From positions 124,001 to 188,000 of the forward strand of contig CAVWBK010000001.1 of assembly GCA_963753245.1 (NCBI GenBank): a DNA stretch of 64,000 bases, written 5' to 3'. The notes under the pieces were generated by a model. That model worked only from the letters and a program-made list of their open reading frames with translations, searched no databases and was not told the origin of the DNA. Shown piece by piece: positions 1 to 8,339 of the stretch. The translations under genes and the position numbers were made by a program. Origin of the DNA: VRUE01 sp963753245 (GTDB taxonomy: Bacteria > Actinomycetota > Thermoleophilia > Solirubrobacterales > 70-9). How positions within the stretch are numbered: position 1 is the first letter of the stretch; each line of letters opens with the position of its first letter.

Positions 1-1152
1 GTCGGTCCACTGGCAGGCCATGAAGGTCGGCACTTCGATCTTGTTGACGAAGGTGATCGGCGCCAGTGGATCGGCAACACTTGGCACGTAGTGGCTGTTT
101 GCCTTGACCTTCGCCAACAGGTTGACCGCCTCGCCGTGGAGTGCCTGGTTTTCCTTGCAAGTCTGATCGCCTTCCTGGACTCTTTGGTAGGCCCACGGCT
201 GGCCCGCGGTCGCCGAGGCCGGCTGGGCGTCGTTGACCCTTTCCTTTGCCCAGGGGACTGCGAACCCCGTGTTCAGGATGCCACCCGGGTAAAGCGTTGT
301 CTGCGTGCTGTCGAGCACCGAGAGGGGCGCGATCGCGGCCAGACTCGGTGGCCTGGTCGCGGCCGTGAAGAGCTGGCTGATCCCGCCATAGGAAATCCCC
401 ATCATTCCCACCTTGTGGTTTTGGACCCACGGCTGGGCGGCAATCGTCTCGACGACGTCGTAGCCATCGAGGTTCTGCAGCGGTTCGAAAAAATCAAAGG
501 CGCCGCCCGAGCATCCCGTGCCGCGCATATTGACGTCGACCACCGTGAACCCCATCAGATTTGCGAGGATCGCGATCCCGCTCTGCGGCCCGACCGGGTC
601 GGCGTATCCATAGCCGGAGTACTCGATCAGGGTCGGCGTGGGGCCGCTCGGCAGACTCGGCACTTCCAGGCCAGGGTCGATATGGGTCACGTCCTGCGGG
701 GGGTGCACGTCAATCGCCAGCCTGGTGCCGTCGCGGGTCGTCAGGTAGCCGTAACCGCTGGAGGCGATCGGTTGGTTGTAGAGCTCGGTGCTGGGCGGCG
801 CAGACCGGGTCGAGAGAACCCGAAGGGGGGCGGAGCGGGGGCCTCCGGAGGCGAGGCGGATGCGGTAGCCGCGCCCCGGAGCCACGTTGCGAAAGAGCAC
901 GCCGCCGAGGCCGTCGGCCGGTTTGCTTGTGAGTTGCCGACCCCGGCGATCGAAGAGCACCACCCGCGCGCCCGGCCTCAGCCCGGTCGCGTAGACCTGC
1001 TCGACGCTACCGTGCGCCTGCAACGATGTCGCGCTCTTAGCGGCCGCGCTGGCAGGGCCCGTGATCGCCAGGAGGGCAACCGTCCCGAAGCCGAGCGCCA
1101 CGCAACCGAGCGCCACGCGCCTCCGATCCCCGAGAACCTCTCTCAACTTCAA
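1..1152 (-). CDS. Secreted CocE/NonD-family alpha/beta hydrolase (X-Pro dipeptidyl-peptidase-like), C-terminus beyond window
   Basis: The minus strand is open from the window edge to a TTG start at 1152, just after an in-frame TGA (1159-1161), giving 384 residues. The N-terminus has an RRR-containing n-region, a hydrophobic core and an ASAAA cleavage region near residue 38, so export is likely. A beta-rich segment precedes an alpha/beta-hydrolase core with the nucleophile motif GISYGG (Ser about 254), preceded by RGTGCSGG; the visible end (KIEVPTFMACQWTD) is typical of CocE/NonD hydrolases, which cleave esters or Xaa-Pro peptides. The acid and histidine of the triad would lie beyond the window. 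A second in-frame TTG at 1146 is an alternative start. Family assignment is firm; the substrate is unknown. Confidence 0.85.
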   Translation of the reverse strand, partial: MKLREVLGDRRRVALGCVALGFGTVALLAITGPASAAAKSATSLQAHGSVEQVYATGLRPGARVVLFDRRGRQLTSKPADGLGGVLFRNVAPGRGYRIRLASGGPRSAPLRVLSTRSAPPSTELYNQPIASSGYGYLTTRDGTRLAIDVHPPQDVTHIDPGLEVPSLPSGPTPTLIEYSGYGYADPVGPQSGIAILANLMGFTVVDVNMRGTGCSGGAFDFFEPLQNLDGYDVVETIAAQPWVQNHKVGMMGISYGGISQLFTAATRPPSLAAIAPLSVLDSTQTTLYPGGILNTGFAVPWAKERVNDAQPASATAGQPWAYQRVQEGDQTCKENQALHGEAVNLLAKVKANSHYVPSVADPLAPITFVNKIEVPTFMACQWTD

Positions 1153-1289
1153 GATCTCTCAGTTCTAGCAGGCGGGCGGCTCTGGCCTGCGGAAAACAGC
1201 TGCCCCGCCTGGCAGGCGCGCTCGCCACCCACCAGCGGCGGGCGGCGCCGCACGATTCCCCCTCTCGGTTGACTCGCGGGCCGATCGAG

Positions 1290-1559
1290 CTAAGCCGCGA
1301 AGCGCTTCTCGGCGCGGGCGCGAGCCCTGGCCGCCTCGAGCTCGCGATCCTTGGGCGGCGCCGCGGTGATCAGCCGCTCTAGCAGTCGCTCAGAAGCCTC
1401 GGTGACGGCCTCGACCGCCTCATCGAAGGCCGCAAGGTTGGCCCGCGAGGGTTTGCTGTAGCCGCTGATCTTTCTCACGTACTGAAGGGCGGCGGCACGC
1501 ACCTCCTCCTGCGCTGCGGGGGGCTCGAAATTGTGGAGTGTTTTGATATTTCTGCACAT
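1290..1559 (-). CDS. DUF2277 family protein
   Basis: This 89-residue protein begins MCRNIKTLHNFEPPA and contains the block AALQYVRKISGYSKPSRAN, the hallmark of DUF2277, a small cytoplasmic family common in actinobacteria. The function is unknown. The C-terminal half is Glu/Arg-rich and probably helical. Length equals the usual family length, so the gene looks intact. It sits alone on the minus strand, downstream of the scar at 1.75 kb. Confidence 0.9.
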   Translation of the reverse strand: MCRNIKTLHNFEPPAAQEEVRAAALQYVRKISGYSKPSRANLAAFDEAVEAVTEASERLLERLITAAPPKDRELEAARARARAEKRFAA

Positions 1560-1593
1560 GCATCGATCTTAGAGCCCATCGGATGTCGCCCGC

Positions 1594-1757
1594 CTAGAGC
1601 AGTCTGGTGGCGCTGTAGCCGGCCGCCCGCACCTCCTCGATCAACCGCTCTCCGTGCTCTTGGCTGCGGGTTTCGACGACGACCTCTACCCCGGTCTCCT
1701 CAACCTCGAGCGCGACGCCGTCGCGCACGTGCATCACGTCGGTATCGCTCGCCCGCC
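1594..1757 (-). pseudogene. Remnant of threonine ammonia-lyase C-terminus (ACT-like regulatory end)
   Basis: Read on the minus strand, this stretch encodes about 50 residues ending in TAG at 1594-1596, including DVMHVRDGVALEVEETGVEV followed by VVVETRSQEH and VRAAGYSATRLL. That resembles the extreme C-terminus of biosynthetic or catabolic threonine dehydratases (IlvA/TdcB with an ACT-like tail). No start codon is present: upstream the frame soon meets a TGA, and the DNA changes into a different gene on the opposite strand near 1752-1757. I read it as the surviving tail of a truncated ilvA-like gene. The match is by eye and short, so confidence is moderate. Confidence 0.55.
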
Positions 1758-3048
1758 TACACCCACGCGCGGATCAGGGAGACCTATGAGACCTATTACG
1801 ACATCCGCTACCCAAATCACGAGCGCGCGGCGGGGCGACCGCTGCGGATCTCACCAGTCAACGCCTGGCACGGCGAGCAAGGCGCCGCCTTCGGGGAAAA
1901 GTCGGGCTGGGAGCGGGTCAACTGGTATCAGCCCAACGCCGCCCAGGGAGACGAGTCGCTGCGGCCGCGGGGCTGGGCTGGCCAGCACTGGTCCCCGGCG
2001 ATCGGGGCAGAGCACCGGGCGACCCGCGAGGCGGTCGCCCTCTTTGATGAGTCCTCCTTCGCCAAGCTCGAGATCGAGGGAGCCGGCGCCGCCGCCTTCC
2101 TGGAAGGGCTCTGTGACAATCGTGTCGCCCGCGGCCTCGGGCAGATCACCTACACCCAGATGCTGAACCTACGTGGCGGCGTGGAGTGTGACTTCACCGT
2201 GGCCCGTTTGGGCGAGGAGCACTTCTTGATCGTCACCGGTACCGCCTTTGGCAACCACGATCGCGAGTGGATGCGCCGCCACCTGCCACCGCGCAGCGGG
2301 GTCCAGATCCACGACGTAACCTCACACTGGGCCTGCTTTGGGATCTGGGGACCGCGAGCGCGAGAGGTACTGGCGCCGCTGACTCCGGCAGCGCTCGACA
2401 ACGAGGCCTTCCCCTATATGAGCCTGCGCGAGACGACGGTCGGTGATGTTCTCGTGCGGGCCCTGCGGGTCACCTATGTGGGCGAGCTCGGCTGGGAGCT
2501 CTATTGCCCGAGCGAGTACGGGCTGGGGCTTTGGCGAGCGCTGTGGGAGGCGGGCCAGCCCTACGCTGTGGGAGGCGGGCCAGCCCTACGGCATGCTCGC
2601 CGGCGGCTATCGCGCGATCGACTCGATGCGACTTGAGAAGGGCTACCGGGTCTGGGGCGCCGACATCACTCCCGACCAGACTCCCGAGGAGGGTGGCCTC
2701 GGCTTCTGCGTGAAGATGGATAAGGCGCAGGACTTCATCGGCAAGGTGGCACTGGCCGAAGCGAGAAAACGCGGCCGCCGCGCTCGACTCTGTTGCCTGC
2801 GGCTCGAGGACCCGCGTTCGATCGCACTCGGCAATGAGCCGGTGCGAATCGGCGAGCAGATCTGCGGGCGGGTGACCAGCGGCGGCTACGGCTACACGGT
2901 CGAGAGCTCGATCGCCTACGCCTACCTGCCCCCCGAGCAGACCGATCCGGGGACTGAGATCGCGGTCGAGATCTTCGGACGCTGGGTGGCCGGCGAGGTG
3001 GCCGAGGAGCCACTCCTCGACCCCCGGGGCGAGCGAATTCGCGCCTGA
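1752..3048 (+). pseudogene. N-truncated, frameshifted GcvT-domain protein (dimethylglycine/sarcosine dehydrogenase-like)
   Basis: From about 1752 the plus strand encodes the C-terminal half of a DMGDH/sarcosine-dehydrogenase-type protein: a linker (AYTHARIRETYETYY, GRPLRISP, FGEKSGWERVNWY) and then a GcvT aminomethyltransferase domain that would pass the demethylated one-carbon unit to tetrahydrofolate. The N-terminal FAD oxidase domain of about 400 residues is missing, replaced upstream by an unrelated ilvA tail. A 25-bp tandem duplication (2539-2590) shifts the frame within LWEAGQPY; removing one copy restores one reading through GMLAGGYRAIDSMRLEKGYR to the stop at 3048 (about 423 residues). 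As it stands the product would be out of frame after about 2565. It is probably non-functional, unless the junction and repeat are assembly errors. Confidence 0.75.
2539..2590 (+). repeat. 25-bp tandem duplication causing a frameshift
   Basis: Two perfect back-to-back copies with a period of 25 bases (about 2540-2564 and 2565-2589, identity extending one base at each side) lie inside the GcvT-domain gene. Because 25 is not a multiple of three, the second copy repeats the codons for LWEAGQPY in a shifted frame. No further degenerate copies are seen, which suggests a recent event. Confidence 0.95.
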
Positions 3049-3052
3049 GCTC

Positions 3053-3799
3053 TCAGCCGGAGGCGCCCAGTGCCGGGACCGCGCGCGGACCCGGCAGCAG
3101 ACCGGCGAGGATGTGCTCGGTGCCCTCGATGTGTTCGCGCATCAGGGCGACTGCACGCGAGCCGTGGCGCTTTCGCAACAGCGAGGCGAGCCGGCGGTGC
3201 TGATCGTTGGAGCGACCGAGAACCTCGGCCGGGTGCGCAATCAGCGCGATCAGGTCGGTCATCTGCCCCTGGGTCTCGGTCATCGCGCTGACCAGGCGCG
3301 GTGAACCCGATGCCTCGGCAATCGCGATATGAAAGCGGATATCGGTGCGGCGGTACTGCTCGAATTCATCGACCTGCGCCGCCATCTTGGCGACCAGAGC
3401 GTCGACCCGCGCCAGCTGCTCCTCACTTGCCCGCTCACAGGCAAGCAGCGCCGAGCCACACTCGACCGCGACTCGATAGTCGAGCACGGACCAGGCCTCG
3501 CGCTCAAGCGGCTCGCCCTCATGGTCGGCCAGAGGCGGACGCTCGGAGACAAACGTCCCGCCGGCGCGACCTCGTCGCGAGACCAGGTGACCGCTCTGAA
3601 CCAGGGCGGTCAGCGCCTGGCGCAGGGTCGAGCGCGAGATTCGCAGCTCGCCAGCCAGCTCACGCTCGGGGGGAAGGCGAGTGCCCGGCGCCAAGAGGCC
3701 GAGCCGGACCGCGGTGCCGAGGCGCTCCACGGTCTCCTCGAAGGTGCTCGGCGGCCGCACCGGTTTGAACACTGCCGCCAGCGCCGCATCGCGTTCCAT
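3053..3799 (-). CDS. GntR family regulator, FadR/FCD subfamily
   Basis: A 248-residue DNA-binding protein. Residues about 20-85 form the GntR winged helix (GTRLPPERELAGELRISRST followed by LRQALTALVQSGHLVSRRGR). Residues about 95-235 are an all-helical FCD ligand domain, with FHIAIAEASGSPRLV carrying the histidine that commonly helps bind metal or carboxylate ligands. It is convergent with the truncated GcvT-domain gene, four bases apart. FCD regulators usually control catabolism of organic acids or amines, so it may once have regulated that neighbour; this is inference. It ends in a Pro/Gly-rich tail. Confidence 0.9.
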   Translation of the reverse strand: MERDAALAAVFKPVRPPSTFEETVERLGTAVRLGLLAPGTRLPPERELAGELRISRSTLRQALTALVQSGHLVSRRGRAGGTFVSERPPLADHEGEPLEREAWSVLDYRVAVECGSALLACERASEEQLARVDALVAKMAAQVDEFEQYRRTDIRFHIAIAEASGSPRLVSAMTETQGQMTDLIALIAHPAEVLGRSNDQHRRLASLLRKRHGSRAVALMREHIEGTEHILAGLLPGPRAVPALGASG

Positions 3800-3858
3800 C
3801 TACACACCGTAGCGCTGCGTCGCCGCCAATCTCTCCCGCGCAAGGCGGAGGTGGCGCG

Positions 3859-4119
3859 CTAGCCCAGAGCCCGACAGACGAAGATCCCAACCACGACCAG
3901 CGCCACCCCACCGAGTACCCGACGAAAGAGATTGACGCCCCGCACCAGCTCCTGAAAGGCCCAGATCGCAAGCGCCAGGTAGAGGATGGAGCTGGCGAGG
4001 TCGTTGACGGTGCCCGCGCCGACGAGGAGCGATACGACCAGCGCCACGAGCGCAATCCAAAGCGCTCGGTTTGGGGATTGGCCGACCGTGTAGCCGCGGA
4101 TCTTGTAGTCACGGGACAC
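3859..4119 (-). CDS. Small membrane protein, function unknown
   Basis: An 86-residue protein from a GTG start, preceded by an AAAGGAGGAG ribosome-binding site. Three hydrophobic segments are visible (about residues 18-35, 40-58 and 65-83), so most of the protein is membrane-embedded. The short N-terminus (MSRDYKIRGYTVGQSPNRA) should be cytoplasmic. I do not recognise the family. It lies between the GntR regulator and the FAD oxidoreductase pair, all on the minus strand but separated by small gaps. Confidence 0.75.
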   Translation of the reverse strand: MSRDYKIRGYTVGQSPNRALWIALVALVVSLLVGAGTVNDLASSILYLALAIWAFQELVRGVNLFRRVLGGVALVVVGIFVCRALG

Positions 4120-4206
4120 GCGAAGGGCTCCTCCTTTGGTGGCGCTAGTTAGTGGTGGTGGCGCCTTGCCTTCGGCGGCCTGACCTGCTCAGCGAAGGCG
4201 AGGCAC

Positions 4207-5373
4207 TCAGCTGCCCTGCAGTGCCTCGACCCTAGCGTGGGAGTCCTCCTGCCCCCACTCGGCGAGGAAATCGGATAAGTAGCGGCTGACTATCTTGCCG
4301 TGCTGCTCGGGCCAGGGTGGCCGCACCGTCAATGCCGAACATTCCCCCTGCCCGCCGGTGGGATGGCCAAGCAGATAGCGCGGCCCGGCGCCGGTCCAGA
4401 GCACTCCACGCAGGACGGGTTCAAGCGGCCGGGGATCGAGATCGCAGCCAATTGCGGCGGCAATCGATTCGGCAACGACATCTGCCTGTTGGCAGGCGAT
4501 CCCGCCCTGCTTCACCGGAAAGGTGGTGATGTCACCGGCAGCGTAGACGCCCTCCATGCCGGGAACCCGTCCATGCTCGTCGGTCGGGATGAATCCCCCG
4601 TGGTCGTGGGGGATGCCGGCAAACCGCCGTCCTTCCATCCGCGGCAGGCCGATCACGCCTTCGGCCCCGATCGCGTTTCCCGGAGCAATGGTGAGCAGAT
4701 TCCGCTCCCGATCGAAACTGATCGGGTGGGTGGCGGTGCGCACCTCGATCTGGCGCTCCTCGAGCAGGGCGGCCACCGCCTCACTGGCCCCGCGTCCGAA
4801 TACGCGAAGCGGCGAATCCTCGGGGGTGACTATTGAAAGACGGGTCCGCCTGTTCCTAAACGCCTCGCCAGATTGGCGGGCCGCGGCGAGGAAGGCTAGC
4901 TCGTAGAGCGGCAGGCTCCAAGAATGGCTGGCGGGCATCGCGAAGACGAGATGGCGAAGGTTGGGAGTGCCGAGACTGCGGATCACACCTTCGGCATCGA
5001 ACTCGTCGGCCAGACCCCAGAACATCGTCGCCCCCGACACCGACCGAAGGTGTTTCACCCCGGCGGCGATTACCAAGTGGTCATAAGCGCGTTGGTCTTG
5101 GTCGAAGGTCTTCACCAGCTTGCGCTCGCCGTCGACCGAGTCAAGGCTCGACCAGGTGTAGTCAAACCCGCAGCGCCCGGCGATCTCCGCAAGGCCGTAG
5201 CTCGGAACCTGCGAGGAGCCGTAGGGCTCGCCGACCGCGAAGGGGCGATAGAGAAAGTCTCGCCGCGGGGCGCAGATCTCGATCTCGACCCGTTCGCCGG
5301 CGAGGGCGCGCAGCGCCAGGGCTGTCTCAAGGCCGGCGACCCCACCACCGGCGATCAGGACGCGGGCGCTCAT
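4207..5373 (-). CDS. FAD-dependent NAD(P)/quinone oxidoreductase, first of a tandem pair
   Basis: A 388-residue two-dinucleotide-binding-domain flavoprotein. The N-terminal FAD motif is LIAGGGVAGLETALALRA; a second binding region begins near LVIAAGVKHLRSV; the C-terminal FAD signature is GVYAAGDITTFPVKQGGIAC. The layout resembles sulfide:quinone oxidoreductase and NDH-2-like proteins, but the paired catalytic cysteines of true SQR are not evident, so sulfide oxidation is not claimed. It is translationally coupled to its upstream paralogue by a 4-base overlap (5370-5373). A soluble or membrane-peripheral redox role is likely; substrate and acceptor are unknown. Confidence 0.85.
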   Translation of the reverse strand: MSARVLIAGGGVAGLETALALRALAGERVEIEICAPRRDFLYRPFAVGEPYGSSQVPSYGLAEIAGRCGFDYTWSSLDSVDGERKLVKTFDQDQRAYDHLVIAAGVKHLRSVSGATMFWGLADEFDAEGVIRSLGTPNLRHLVFAMPASHSWSLPLYELAFLAAARQSGEAFRNRRTRLSIVTPEDSPLRVFGRGASEAVAALLEERQIEVRTATHPISFDRERNLLTIAPGNAIGAEGVIGLPRMEGRRFAGIPHDHGGFIPTDEHGRVPGMEGVYAAGDITTFPVKQGGIACQQADVVAESIAAAIGCDLDPRPLEPVLRGVLWTGAGPRYLLGHPTGGQGECSALTVRPPWPEQHGKIVSRYLSDFLAEWGQEDSHARVEALQGS

Positions 5374-6539
5374 CTGCTCGCCCCTGCCCCCGCCCTCGCG
5401 CGCATCTCGGCAAAGAACGGGGTGAGGTAGCGGCCGACGAGCTTGCCCTGTTCGTCGTCATTCCAGGGCGCCTCATCGGTGGCGGTTGAGGTTTCCCCGC
5501 GGCCGCCGCCGAGGTAGTTCGAGAGATAGAGGGGTTGGGCGCCGGTCCAGAGCACGCCGCGCAGAATCGGATCAAAGGGCGCGGCCGCCGCGTCACAGCC
5601 GAGCTCGGCGGCAATCGCTTCGGCCACAACGTCGGCCTGCTGGGTTGCGATACCGCCCTGCTTGACCGGGAAGTTGGTCACGTCCCCGATCGCGAAGACG
5701 TGCTGCATCCCGCCCACGCGGCCGTGGGCGTCAACGGCAATGAACCCTTCCGTGTCGTGCGGGACGCCGCCGATCAGCCGACCTTCCATGCGTGGCAGGC
5801 TGAGGACTGCATCGGCCTCAACGCTCGCACTGGGTGAGAGGGTCAGGCAAGCATTGTCGTACTTGACCGGCGTGGCGGCGGCGATCACCTCGATCCCTCG
5901 CGCGCCCAGCAGCTCGCCCACTCTCTGGCTGGCACTGGGTCCAAAGAGATGCAGGGGCGCATCCTCGGGGGTGACGATGGTGAGCTTCGTACCCTTGACG
6001 CCGGCCTTCGACAACTCGCCCTCGGCAAGCAATACCAGCTCATAGAGCGGCAGCGCCCAGGTGGCGCCGGCGGGCATCGTGAAAACCATTCGTCCCAGCT
6101 CGCCGCCGCGCAGCTCGCGAACCAGGTCCTGGACCCTGTGGTCCTCGGCCACCCCCCAGAAGGTCACCGCGCCGGAGACCCCGGAAAGCAATCGAGTCCC
6201 GCAGGCGGCGATCAGGCGGTCATAGGGGAGCTCCTCGCCATCGTGGGTCCGGGCGTGGCGTGTCGCGGCGTCAACTGACCCAATGCTCGCGAGGCGAAAG
6301 CTGGCGCCGCAGCGCTCGGCCAGTTGGCGCAGGTCATAGCGCATCGCGTGGGAGGCGCCGTAGGGCTCGCTCACCGCGAAGGGCCTGTAGATGAAGTCCT
6401 CGCGGGGTGAGCAGATTGTCACCGCGGCCCGGTCTCCCGCCAGGTCGCGCAGGGCGATCGCGGCCTCAAGCGCCGCGACCCCACCGCCGGCGATCAGAAT
6501 TTGCGAGCTGCTGGATTTGGAGTCTTGTTGGCGCCTCAT
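5370..6539 (-). CDS. FAD-dependent NAD(P)/quinone oxidoreductase, second of a tandem pair
   Basis: A paralogue of the next gene downstream, sharing the same architecture: ILIAGGGVAALEAAIALRD for FAD, LIAACGTRLLSGVSG in the middle, and HVFAIGDVTNFPVKQGGIAT near the C-terminus. The two copies share long blocks such as FIYRPFAVSEPYGASH versus FLYRPFAVGEPYGSSQ, indicating tandem duplication. At the VKQGGIA block this copy has Thr where the neighbour has Cys. The ATG at 6539 is used here; a TTG at 6560 would add seven residues. It heads a two-gene operon. Confidence 0.85.
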   Translation of the reverse strand: MRRQQDSKSSSSQILIAGGGVAALEAAIALRDLAGDRAAVTICSPREDFIYRPFAVSEPYGASHAMRYDLRQLAERCGASFRLASIGSVDAATRHARTHDGEELPYDRLIAACGTRLLSGVSGAVTFWGVAEDHRVQDLVRELRGGELGRMVFTMPAGATWALPLYELVLLAEGELSKAGVKGTKLTIVTPEDAPLHLFGPSASQRVGELLGARGIEVIAAATPVKYDNACLTLSPSASVEADAVLSLPRMEGRLIGGVPHDTEGFIAVDAHGRVGGMQHVFAIGDVTNFPVKQGGIATQQADVVAEAIAAELGCDAAAAPFDPILRGVLWTGAQPLYLSNYLGGGRGETSTATDEAPWNDDEQGKLVGRYLTPFFAEMRARAGAGASR

Positions 6540-6632
6540 TGCAATGGCAGAAGTCTTCAACCTGACCCGCGCCGGGGCATCCGCAGAAGGCCGACTTCTC
6601 CTTGCGGGTTTTCACCGATGCCGGCAGTGCTG

Positions 6633-7775
6633 TCAGGTCGAGCGGGTGGCGATCCCTGGCGCCTGCGCCAGCTCCAGAGCCCGCAGCACCTCGGTGACAT
6701 CGGTGATTGAGAGGATGCCGAGGTCTCCGCTCGGAGAGGTGACCAGCGCCCGACCGACCCTTTGAAAGGCTGGTCGCTCGAGCAGCTCCGCCACGTCCTG
6801 GGATTCCCCGATGATGAGGCTCGGCTCCTGGATCGCGATCTCGCCAACGGTGGTGCCCGAGCGCCGCTCGGGCGGGACGCGATCGACCGCTGCACGGTCG
6901 ATCAGGCCCACGGGGTGCTCACCATCGAGCACTGGAAAGGCCGCGAAACCACGGGCGATGAAATAGTTCTGCAGCGCATCTGCAACGCTGATCGCGGCGG
7001 GCACGCAGACCGCAGGGTGGGTCATCAGGTTGCGTGCTTCGCGCCCCGCGAACGCCGTGCGGATCCGCAACCCACCCTGCTCGGCCTTCGCCGCAGCGAT
7101 CACAAAGAGCCCGATCAGGGCCAGCCAGATACCGCCGAAACCCCCGGAGAGGGCCGTAAAGACCCCGAGGCCGATCATCAGATAACCAAGACCCCGACCG
7201 ATCGAGGCGGCGGCGTCGGTCGCCCGCGAGAGGTCGCCGGTCCGTCCCCAGATCAGCGCTCGGAGGACCCGGCCACCGTCCAGTGGGAAGGCCGGCAGCA
7301 GGTTGAAGCCGAGGATCACGGCATTGATGTAGAGCTGGTAGGAGATCAGCGCGGTCAGCGCCGGCGGGGTCGAGGCAGGCAGCACCAGAGCGATCAGCCC
7401 AAAGAGACAGGCGATTACAAGCGTCACCGCCGGGCCCGCGAGGGCAAATCTCAACTCATCGCCGGCGGCTTTCGGGTACCCCTTCATCCTCGCCACTCCA
7501 CCGAGCAGCCAGAGGTCGATCTCCTCGATCTCAACCCCGTAGCGACGGGCCACGGTTGCGTGTCCGAGCTCGTGGAGGAGGATGCTGGCGAAGAGCAGCA
7601 ATGCGCTCAGCAGGCCGAGGCCATAGGCCGCTGCGGGTGCCAGCCCGGGGGCCTGGTCGGGGTAATAGACCGCGCCCAGGGACCAGGTGATCAAGGCGAC
7701 AATCACCAGCCATAGCGGCTGGATCCCGATCGGCACGCCACCGAGGCGGCCGATGCGCACGCTGCGCAGACTCAC
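6633..7775 (-). CDS. Site-2 protease family M50 metalloprotease with C-terminal CBS pair
   Basis: A 380-residue integral membrane zinc protease. The catalytic motif HELGH is at residues 68-72 within a membrane helix, and the second zinc ligand lies in NLLPAFPLDGG (Asp about 166). Several other hydrophobic helices follow to about residue 230. From about 245 onward are two CBS repeats (LMTHPAVCVPAAISVADALQ and a second around VGEIAIQEPSLIIGES), which usually bind adenosyl ligands and could make cleavage respond to energy charge. An M50-CBS protease next to universal stress genes also occurs in mycobacterial dormancy loci. It is separated from the next minus-strand gene by only 6 bases. Confidence 0.9.
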   Translation of the reverse strand: MSLRSVRIGRLGGVPIGIQPLWLVIVALITWSLGAVYYPDQAPGLAPAAAYGLGLLSALLLFASILLHELGHATVARRYGVEIEEIDLWLLGGVARMKGYPKAAGDELRFALAGPAVTLVIACLFGLIALVLPASTPPALTALISYQLYINAVILGFNLLPAFPLDGGRVLRALIWGRTGDLSRATDAAASIGRGLGYLMIGLGVFTALSGGFGGIWLALIGLFVIAAAKAEQGGLRIRTAFAGREARNLMTHPAVCVPAAISVADALQNYFIARGFAAFPVLDGEHPVGLIDRAAVDRVPPERRSGTTVGEIAIQEPSLIIGESQDVAELLERPAFQRVGRALVTSPSGDLGILSITDVTEVLRALELAQAPGIATRST

Positions 7776-7781
7776 GATCCC

Positions 7782-8081
7782 TCAGGTCACGCCGAGGAGG
7801 TCGCGGGCCTCCTCGGGCTCGAGGTCCCCAGCAGAAACCTTGAAACCGACCGTGTCGGTGTATTCGCCGCCTCCGGCGTCCGTCTTCATCCGGGCGTCGG
7901 CGGCACTGACCCCAGCGTCGGTGAGGTCGCGTGCGGCATTGGGGTCAAAGCAGCGCGCGTTCAGCCACTCCTCGACCTCGCCTGGCTCCAAGCCGGTTTC
8001 AGCCCAGGCCTCGACGGTGTCGTCAGGATTTCCCCCGTGGGCGAAGTGCCCCTGTTTCTCGATTACATCGCGGATCGTCAT
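7782..8081 (-). CDS. Conserved small protein, function unknown
   Basis: A 99-residue soluble protein beginning MTIRDVIEKQGHFAHGGNPD; the ATG at 8081 is preceded by GGAGG nine bases upstream. The middle (EPGEVEEWLNARCFDPNAAR followed by DLTDAGVSAADARMKTDAGG) is helical and reminiscent of helix-hairpin or SAM-like small domains, but I cannot assign a family. It is probably cotranscribed with the M50 protease (6-base gap) and divergent from the stress operon. Longer upstream in-frame starts exist, but that sequence looks non-coding. Confidence 0.7.
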   Translation of the reverse strand: MTIRDVIEKQGHFAHGGNPDDTVEAWAETGLEPGEVEEWLNARCFDPNAARDLTDAGVSAADARMKTDAGGGEYTDTVGFKVSAGDLEPEEARDLLGVT

Positions 8082-8273
8082 TGTCGGAAGCCTCCATCCA
8101 AGTCGAATCACGTCGTCGCGTCGTAGCGGCTGAGCCGGGCCCCTCTGCCTCTGGTGGCCTGCGGTTGGCGTCATTGCCCATTCCTCCGTGGCGTGAAATT
8201 GGCGCCTGCGATCCTCCGCCTGATCGCTCCTCGGCACATCGGTGTGTGACCGCCCATTCCCTGTGGCCTTTCC

Positions 8274-8306
8274 CGGATGTGAGGGCACCCCGGCAGATCT
8301 AGCTTC
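8274..8306 (+). promoter_or_regulatory. Putative promoter of the stress/PEP synthase operon
   Basis: CGGAT at 8274-8278 is followed after exactly 20 bases by CTAGCTTC at 8299-8306, which contains a -10-like TAGCTT. The same two blocks at the same spacing precede the second universal stress gene at 24908-24940. The position, about 35-65 bases ahead of the first start codon, suits a promoter or a promoter-proximal activator site. The assignment rests on shared spacing only. Confidence 0.5.
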
Positions 8307-8339
8307 GGTGCAGGCCAAACCCAGACCAAGGAGGCTCTG

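Noticed and set aside
91..1272. Long plus-strand frame of 393 codons
   Set aside because: It is the shadow of the minus-strand CocE hydrolase, whose signal peptide and GISYGG motif are clear; the plus-strand translation has no family resemblance and a skewed composition.
4207..6560. Annotation of the two flavoproteins as sulfide:quinone oxidoreductases
   Set aside because: The overall fold fits, but the paired redox cysteines expected for SQR are not visible, so only a general oxidoreductase call is made.
8082..8339. DosR/OsdR 20-bp box in front of the stress operon
   Set aside because: No palindrome of the GGGAC-N6-GTCCC type was found here; the shared CGGAT/CTAGCTTC pattern is reported separately without that name.
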